From Gemmatimonadota bacterium (GTDB lineage Bacteria; Gemmatimonadota; Gemmatimonadetes; Longimicrobiales; Gaopeijiaceae): a DNA stretch of 35,742 bases. The stretch is taken from positions 1 to 35,742 of the forward strand of contig JAPPGM010000113.1 of the NCBI GenBank assembly GCA_028874995.1, in the 5' to 3' direction. How positions within the stretch are numbered: the stretch's first letter is position 1; each line of letters starts with the position of its first letter. This document shows positions 31,646 to 35,742 of the stretch, piece after piece. The notes under the pieces were generated by a model. It made no database searches. It was not told the DNA's origin and worked only from the letters and a program-made list of their open reading frames with translations. Made by a program: the position numbers and the translations under genes.

Positions 31646-34039
31646 ATGGAGCGCGTGCAGATGAATCTGGTGGAACACATGAAAACGGTGTCCGGAGTTG
31701 TCTTTGTTGCCTGTGCCCTCGTGGGCCTGTCGCCGGCGAGCCTGCTCGCGCAGGGCTTCGGCAGAACCGTTGCGGTAACCGGGGGCGTGGTGGTGGTCGG
31801 GCATCCGAACTGCAGCGGGGTGACCGGGGGCTGCGTCCACACCTACGCGAAAAACGGCGGAGAATGGACGGAGACGGGGACGATCATGAGTCCGGACGCC
31901 GCCATCGGCGACGGATTCGGCACCAGTCTGGCGGCTGCGGGGGGACGTCTGGTGGTGGTCGCACGGAACTCGGAAGACGGCGAAGCCGGACGGATCTACA
32001 TCTTCTCCAGAACCGCGGATGGCTGGACTCCGGACGGCACGATTCTTCCGGAGGGCCTTCCCGAGGGTGCGCAGTTGCGCAGTGTGGTCCTTGGCGGAGA
32101 CCTGGCCGCGGCCGCCGTCTTGATCCGGCGCGAGCCACCCGCGCCCCCGGCCGACGGCATGGTACTCGTCTTCCGCGACAGGGGGGACGGTTGGATGCAG
32201 GAAGCCTTGCTGGAGTCTCCCTTCAACCGGATATCCCGCTTCGGGGGCGCACTCGCCGTGGGCGACGAGAAGCTGGCGATCGGCGCATCCCGGGCCGGTG
32301 CGCTGGCCGGTGCGGTCTTCGTCTATGAGCCCGGTGCGGACGGTTGGAGCCTGTCCAGCGAACTGTCCAGCCCGGACGGACCGGCGTCGTTCTTCGGGGG
32401 GGCCGTGGCGTTCGCCGGTGACCGCCTCCTCGTCTCGGCCGGCAACCCGACGACACAGCCCGGCCGCGTCATCGCGTTTGAGCGCAACGGAGAAGGGTGG
32501 GCCGAGGTCGCCCGCGTACAGGCGCCCGACGGCGCCCCGCAGGACCGGTTCGGTTCCACCCTGATCACCGACGGTGCTACGGTCTGGGCGGGAGCTCCGG
32601 GCGTGGACGAACAACGGGGCGCGATCTACGAAATCGCCCTGAACGATGCTGGCTGGGGTCCGGTGCAAAGGGTGCGCGGCGGCGCCGACGGCGGGTCGCA
32701 GCTCGGTGGCCGCCTTGCCTACGGCGAAGGTGTGTTGGTGGCCGGGAACCCCGGGGCCGACAACGGCCTGGGTACCGCCTTCATCCTGGACGGCACCCCC
32801 GGAAACTGGTCCGAGGGAACGACCGTCTTCAAGGACGTGGAGGAGATCGAGGCGGTTCTGGGCGGCCAGGTCGACTGCGCCGGAGGCGAAGCCACCGTCT
32901 TCGGGTGCAACGAGGTGGACCTGGTGTCGTACATGCCGGTCTCGCAGCTGGGTGGCGGACGTGGCGTGCGGACCAACGACATCTGGGGCTGGACGGATCC
33001 GGAGACCAACCGGGACTACGCCATCGTGGGACGCAGCGACGGAACGGCCTTCGTGGACGTCACCGATCCGCCCAACCCGTTCCTTGTCGGGAACCTGCCC
33101 CGGACCGAAGGGGCGCCGAGCTCGAGCTGGCGCGACATGAAGGTCTACAACGACCACGTCTTCGTGGTCTCCGACAACGCGCCCGGCCATGGCGTGCAGG
33201 TACTTGACCTCACGAGACTGCGGCAATACGCCGGCGAGCCGCTCGCGCTCACCGAGGACGCGCGCTACGACGAGGTCAGCAGCGTCCACAACATCGTCAT
33301 CAACGAGGAGACGGGCTTCGCCTACGCGGTGGGCGCAGGGGGTGGTGGGGAGACGTGCGGCGGCGGTCTCCACATGATCGACATCCGCGACCCGAAGAAC
33401 CCGACCTTCGCGGGCTGCTTCGCCGATGAGAGGACGGGCAGGTCGGGCACGGGGTATTCCCACGACGCGCAGTGCGTGGTCTACAGCGGACCCGACACCG
33501 AGCACCACGGCAAGGAGATCTGTTTCGGGTCCAACGAGACCGCGCTGAGCATCGCCGACGTCACCGACAAGGAGAACCCCCTCGCACTCTCGATGGCGGA
33601 GTACCCCAACGCCAGCTACACCCATCAGGGATGGCTGACCGAGGACCAGGCCTGGTTCTACATGAACGACGAGACGGACGAGACCGGCGGCCAGGTGTCG
33701 AACACGCGCACCCTGATCTTCGACGTCGCGGACCTCGACGAGCCGATTCTGGTCAAGGAGCACCTCTCCGAGAACACCTCCAGCGACCACAACCTCTACA
33801 TCGTGGGCGACCTGATGTACCAGTCGAACTACAACAGCGGGCTCCGCGTCTTCGACATCGCCGACCGGGAGAACCCGCGGCCCGTGGGCTTCTTCGACAC
33901 CGTGCCGGGGGAGGACTTCCCATCGATGAACGGGTCGTGGAGCAACTACCCGTTCTTCAAGTCGGGGATCGTGGTGGTGACTTCAGGGGGTGAGGGGCTG
34001 TTCGTGGTGAGGTACCGGGGGAGGAGGCCGGTGTCGTAA
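31646..34039 (+). CDS. Choice-of-anchor B family secreted protein, copy 2
   Basis: 797 residues from ATG 31646; ATG 31661 (GGAG eight bases upstream) and 31679 are alternatives. A signal segment ends 'L-L-A-Q' near residue 36. Same layout as the 22357-24708 protein: FG-GAP-like N-terminal half and LVIVD-type C-terminal half ('NDIWGWTDPETNRDYAIVG', 'HMIDIRDPKNPTFAGCFAD', 'GLRVFDIADRENP'). The C-terminal half is much more conserved between the copies than the N-terminal half, so the latter may set ligand specificity. It stands alone, without the YncE/VCBS partners of copy 1. Confidence 0.9.
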   Translation: MERVQMNLVEHMKTVSGVVFVACALVGLSPASLLAQGFGRTVAVTGGVVVVGHPNCSGVTGGCVHTYAKNGGEWTETGTIMSPDAAIGDGFGTSLAAAGGRLVVVARNSEDGEAGRIYIFSRTADGWTPDGTILPEGLPEGAQLRSVVLGGDLAAAAVLIRREPPAPPADGMVLVFRDRGDGWMQEALLESPFNRISRFGGALAVGDEKLAIGASRAGALAGAVFVYEPGADGWSLSSELSSPDGPASFFGGAVAFAGDRLLVSAGNPTTQPGRVIAFERNGEGWAEVARVQAPDGAPQDRFGSTLITDGATVWAGAPGVDEQRGAIYEIALNDAGWGPVQRVRGGADGGSQLGGRLAYGEGVLVAGNPGADNGLGTAFILDGTPGNWSEGTTVFKDVEEIEAVLGGQVDCAGGEATVFGCNEVDLVSYMPVSQLGGGRGVRTNDIWGWTDPETNRDYAIVGRSDGTAFVDVTDPPNPFLVGNLPRTEGAPSSSWRDMKVYNDHVFVVSDNAPGHGVQVLDLTRLRQYAGEPLALTEDARYDEVSSVHNIVINEETGFAYAVGAGGGGETCGGGLHMIDIRDPKNPTFAGCFADERTGRSGTGYSHDAQCVVYSGPDTEHHGKEICFGSNETALSIADVTDKENPLALSMAEYPNASYTHQGWLTEDQAWFYMNDETDETGGQVSNTRTLIFDVADLDEPILVKEHLSENTSSDHNLYIVGDLMYQSNYNSGLRVFDIADRENPRPVGFFDTVPGEDFPSMNGSWSNYPFFKSGIVVVTSGGEGLFVVRYRGRRPVS

Positions 34040-34053
34040 GGCGGTCGCTGGCG

Positions 34054-34072
34054 CGCACCGTTTTTCGGTGCG
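34054..34072. promoter_or_regulatory. Operator-like hairpin 1 of the Xre/RES pair
   Basis: CGCACCG-TTTTT-CGGTGCG, a perfect seven-base inverted repeat just after the choice-of-anchor B stop. It could also slow transcription of that gene. Confidence 0.5.
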
Positions 34073-34105
34073 TAGCGGGGTGCTTAGGGAGATACTGGAC
34101 CATCG

Positions 34106-34124
34106 CGCACCGTTTTTCGTTGCG
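34106..34124. promoter_or_regulatory. Operator-like hairpin 2 of the Xre/RES pair
   Basis: CGCACCG-TTTTT-CGTTGCG, a near copy of the first element 52 bases further on and 30 bases before the antitoxin start. A GATACT -10-like box lies between the two. Two repeated sites flanking a promoter fit an autoregulated antitoxin. Confidence 0.5.
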
Positions 34125-34154
34125 CGTCATCCGATCCACCGCTACACCCCGTGC

Positions 34155-34529
34155 ATGAGCCAACCCGCCCCCGCCACCATGCCGACCCCTGATCGACGCA
34201 CCGCCAGAGCGCAGAGTCATCTGAAGATGATCCGCGACGGCGTGCGCTCCGACCGAGCGATCGCGTCCGTTCTCGGAGTCTCGCATTCCCAGGTGTCCCG
34301 TTGGCGACAGGGTCAGCGTCCCGACCGGGAGAACGCCGACCGCCTTGCCGGGCTCGCCCTGGTGGTCGAGATGCTGCTCCGGTGGCTTGACGCCGACATC
34401 GTCGAGGAGTGGCTGACCGGGGCGAACCCGCATCTTGATGGGGCCACGCCCTCCTACTTCATTCAGCGAAGCCGGCTGTCCGGGGTGGTGGGGGCGGTGG
34501 AGGCGATAAAGACCGGTGTCTTCGCCTGA
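34155..34529 (+). CDS. Xre/MbcA/ParS-type antitoxin
   Basis: About 124 residues from ATG 34155; an open frame from 34068 runs through the operator-like hairpin and was not used. A helix-turn-helix lies at about residues 31-52 ('SDRAIASVLGVSHSQVSRWRQG'), followed by the toxin-binding helical part 'EMLLRWLDADIVEEWLTGANPHLDGATP', typical of the DUF2384 antitoxins that pair with RES toxins. The antitoxin neutralises the toxin and represses the operon. Fifteen bases before the toxin gene. Confidence 0.88.
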   Translation: MSQPAPATMPTPDRRTARAQSHLKMIRDGVRSDRAIASVLGVSHSQVSRWRQGQRPDRENADRLAGLALVVEMLLRWLDADIVEEWLTGANPHLDGATPSYFIQRSRLSGVVGAVEAIKTGVFA

Positions 34530-34544
34530 GCGGTCCCGCTGATC

Positions 34545-35108
34545 TTGGCCCGCTTCTGGCGCGTCATCCCTTGGGATCCGGACGTTGGCGAGGGGCGGCT
34601 GTTCTCGCCGTCCCACATCCCCCCGACGACCGGCCGTGGCCGCTTCGATCTGCCCGCGGCCTGCTCGCCCGTGCTCTACGTTGCCGAATCACCGGAGCAC
34701 GCGATCGCCGAGGCCATTCAACCGTGGCGGAACCGGCCTCTGCGCACGGCGCACCTGGTGCGGGCCGGACGGCCTCTGGCGCTGGTGGGTGTGGAGATGG
34801 CGCCCGAGACGGTTTCGGATCTGGCCGACCTGTGTGATCCGGGCGCGCTCGGGCGGCTGGGAGTGAGCGCGGATCAGGTGGCGTCCCGCGATCGGGGGCG
34901 GGCCCAGCGGATCGCGGCGTCGGTGTGGGACCGGGGGCATGTGGGGTCGCGGTGGTGGTCCAGCTTCCGGGGGGACTGGCACGGTGTCGTGCTGTTCACG
35001 GCTCGCGTGAAGAGGAGCGTGCGGTTCCGGAGGCCGGAGGTGCTGGCGGCGGAGACCCCGGCGTTGCGTGAGGCGGCCGACGTACTCGGAATGCCGCTGG
35101 CAATCTGA
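34545..35108 (+). CDS. RES-domain toxin
   Basis: 187 residues from TTG 34545 (no strong ribosome site, so translation probably depends on the upstream gene). RES-domain features: 'F-W-R-V', 'G-R-G-R-F-D' (Arg), 'L-Y-V-A-E-S-P-E-H-A-I-A-E' (Glu) and a Ser in 'G-S-R-W-W-S-S'. The domain is named for these Arg, Glu and Ser residues; characterised members degrade NAD+ and arrest growth. Immediately downstream of its Xre-type antitoxin, the usual order. Confidence 0.88.
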   Translation: MARFWRVIPWDPDVGEGRLFSPSHIPPTTGRGRFDLPAACSPVLYVAESPEHAIAEAIQPWRNRPLRTAHLVRAGRPLALVGVEMAPETVSDLADLCDPGALGRLGVSADQVASRDRGRAQRIAASVWDRGHVGSRWWSSFRGDWHGVVLFTARVKRSVRFRRPEVLAAETPALREAADVLGMPLAI

Positions 35109-35125
35109 AGCGGATAATAGTACGC

Positions 35126-35143
35126 CCGCCAGCGAATTGGCGG
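35126..35143 (+). terminator. Hairpin after the RES toxin gene
   Basis: CCGCCA-GCGAAT-TGGCGG, six perfect pairs, 18 bases after the toxin stop; no T-run follows. From here to 35447 (about 300 bases) I see no supported gene. Confidence 0.35.
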
Positions 35144-35447
35144 AGTATCCTGCGGGGCAACCGCTTCGTGGTAAGCCACCACGTAGCTGGAGCCTGCGAC
35201 ATATTCCCACTGGCGGTGCCCGACCGACAACCGTGGTCTCCGGCCGCCTGTCGGGCGGGGAAGTCGGCATTGCGCTGCGGCGGGATCAGCCGGCTGACGC
35301 GCCGCCACGGTGTGATGGAACCCGCCGCACCGTCTCGTGCGAGACGCCGCACTTGACTTGGGGGGCGGCACGAATCCCGCCGGTGGCCTGTCCCATTCCG
35401 ACATGCTCGTGTCCCGGGTTTTGCCGCGGCGACGGGTGGGCGCCCGG

Positions 35448-35742
35448 TCACGCCACCGCCTCCAGCGCTGCGAGCTCCAGCGGCAGCGGGACCGCCGAGT
35501 CGACGAAGCGGGGGGCGCCGTTGGACAGGCGGTTGGGGGGTGGGGGCGGGGGCTCCGGCAGCTTCCGGGTGACCTCCGGCAACGGCGGCGAGCCCCCGAG
35601 CACCTGACCCTCGCGCGTGAAGAACGCGGCCTTGCCGTCGCGGTCCAGCGCCATCCGCGTCCCGCCCTCGTGGACCAGGCGATGGTGCCGGCGGCAGAGC
35701 AGGATCGTGTTGGCCAGGCTGGTCTCGCCGCCATCGGCCCAG
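35448..35742 (-). CDS. HNH endonuclease (DUF222-type), 3' part only
   Basis: The frame enters from the right edge and stops at 35448, so the N-terminus is missing. The visible start is W-A-D-G-G-E-T-S-L-A-N, then 'L-L-C-R-R-H-H-R-L-V-H-E-G-G', the C-terminal half of the HNH motif found after DUF222 domains. The tail is Pro-rich ('PEPPPPPP'), then 'NRLSNGAPRFVDSAVPLPLEL'. DUF222-HNH proteins are widespread in high-GC bacteria and often occur in several copies; they are thought to be DNA nucleases, possibly mobile. The first metal-binding half lies outside the window. Confidence 0.85.
   Translation of the reverse strand, partial: WADGGETSLANTILLCRRHHRLVHEGGTRMALDRDGKAAFFTREGQVLGGSPPLPEVTRKLPEPPPPPPNRLSNGAPRFVDSAVPLPLELAALEAVA

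Noticed and set aside
31559-33790. 743-residue open frame on the minus strand
   Set aside because: Antisense to the second choice-of-anchor B gene, in the same relative frame as the 21067-24459 shadow; similarity between the two shadows only reflects the paralogous plus-strand genes.
35109-35447. Open frames on both strands between the RES toxin and HNH gene
   Set aside because: Competing frames on both strands with Pro/Arg-rich or Cys-rich composition, no ribosome site and no recognisable motif; nothing could be supported.

Overview
High-GC bacterial chromosome fragment. Most genes encode exported, lipid-anchored or outer-membrane proteins: beta-propellers, FG-GAP/VCBS proteins, two 'choice-of-anchor B' proteins, M20 and M28 peptidases and small barrel-like proteins. 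This gene content and protein style resemble Gemmatimonadota. That assignment is inference from style, not from a marker gene. No rRNA, tRNA, CRISPR array or insertion sequence was recognised.

Left part (1-6102, mostly minus strand): the end of a redoxin gene, then two paralogous modules read right to left. Module B is OMP-B, Cys-rich secreted protein B, DsbD/CcdA-like membrane protein. Module A is OMP-A, Cys-rich protein A, TlpA-like thioredoxin. Both modules carry a near-perfect sigma-54 (-24/-12) promoter and, about 90 bp further upstream, the same three-half-site element GTCACC-N4-GGTGAC-N6-GTCACC. Module A keeps a 21-nt scar of the dsbD 3' end directly after protein A's stop, so an ancestral three-gene module was probably duplicated and then lost dsbD.

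6103-14752: a VapBC-type toxin-antitoxin pair, a dienelactone-hydrolase-like lipoprotein divergent from a metallo-beta-lactamase-fold hydrolase, an M20 amidohydrolase, two tandem beta-propeller lipoproteins and a glutamine-dependent asparagine synthetase.

14832-20225: a secreted peroxiredoxin-like gene with an in-frame TGA exactly at the peroxidatic Cys position (W-TGA-P-F-C) and a SECIS-like hairpin just downstream, so a candidate selenoprotein. Then come a membrane-anchored beta-propeller, an ABC ATPase and a permease, followed by two tandem cassettes for small secreted peptides. The peptides share a 60-residue leader and exactly the same cysteine spacing, C-X10-C-X11-C-X10-C. The same 57-nt element with fixed internal geometry precedes the propeller/ABC operon and each peptide gene. 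The cassettes also share a structured 5' leader and a 13-bp 3' hairpin. I regard this peptide/propeller/ABC locus as the best candidate for an undescribed system.

20392-35108 (plus strand): an M28-like metallopeptidase with a remodelled active site, a tightly packed operon (choice-of-anchor B, YncE-like lipoprotein, VCBS protein, DUF1232 protein), a small membrane protein, a UMF1-type MFS transporter overlapping an ArsM-type arsenite methyltransferase, a lipoprotein, a second choice-of-anchor B protein and an Xre/RES toxin-antitoxin pair. The right edge cuts a minus-strand HNH endonuclease gene.
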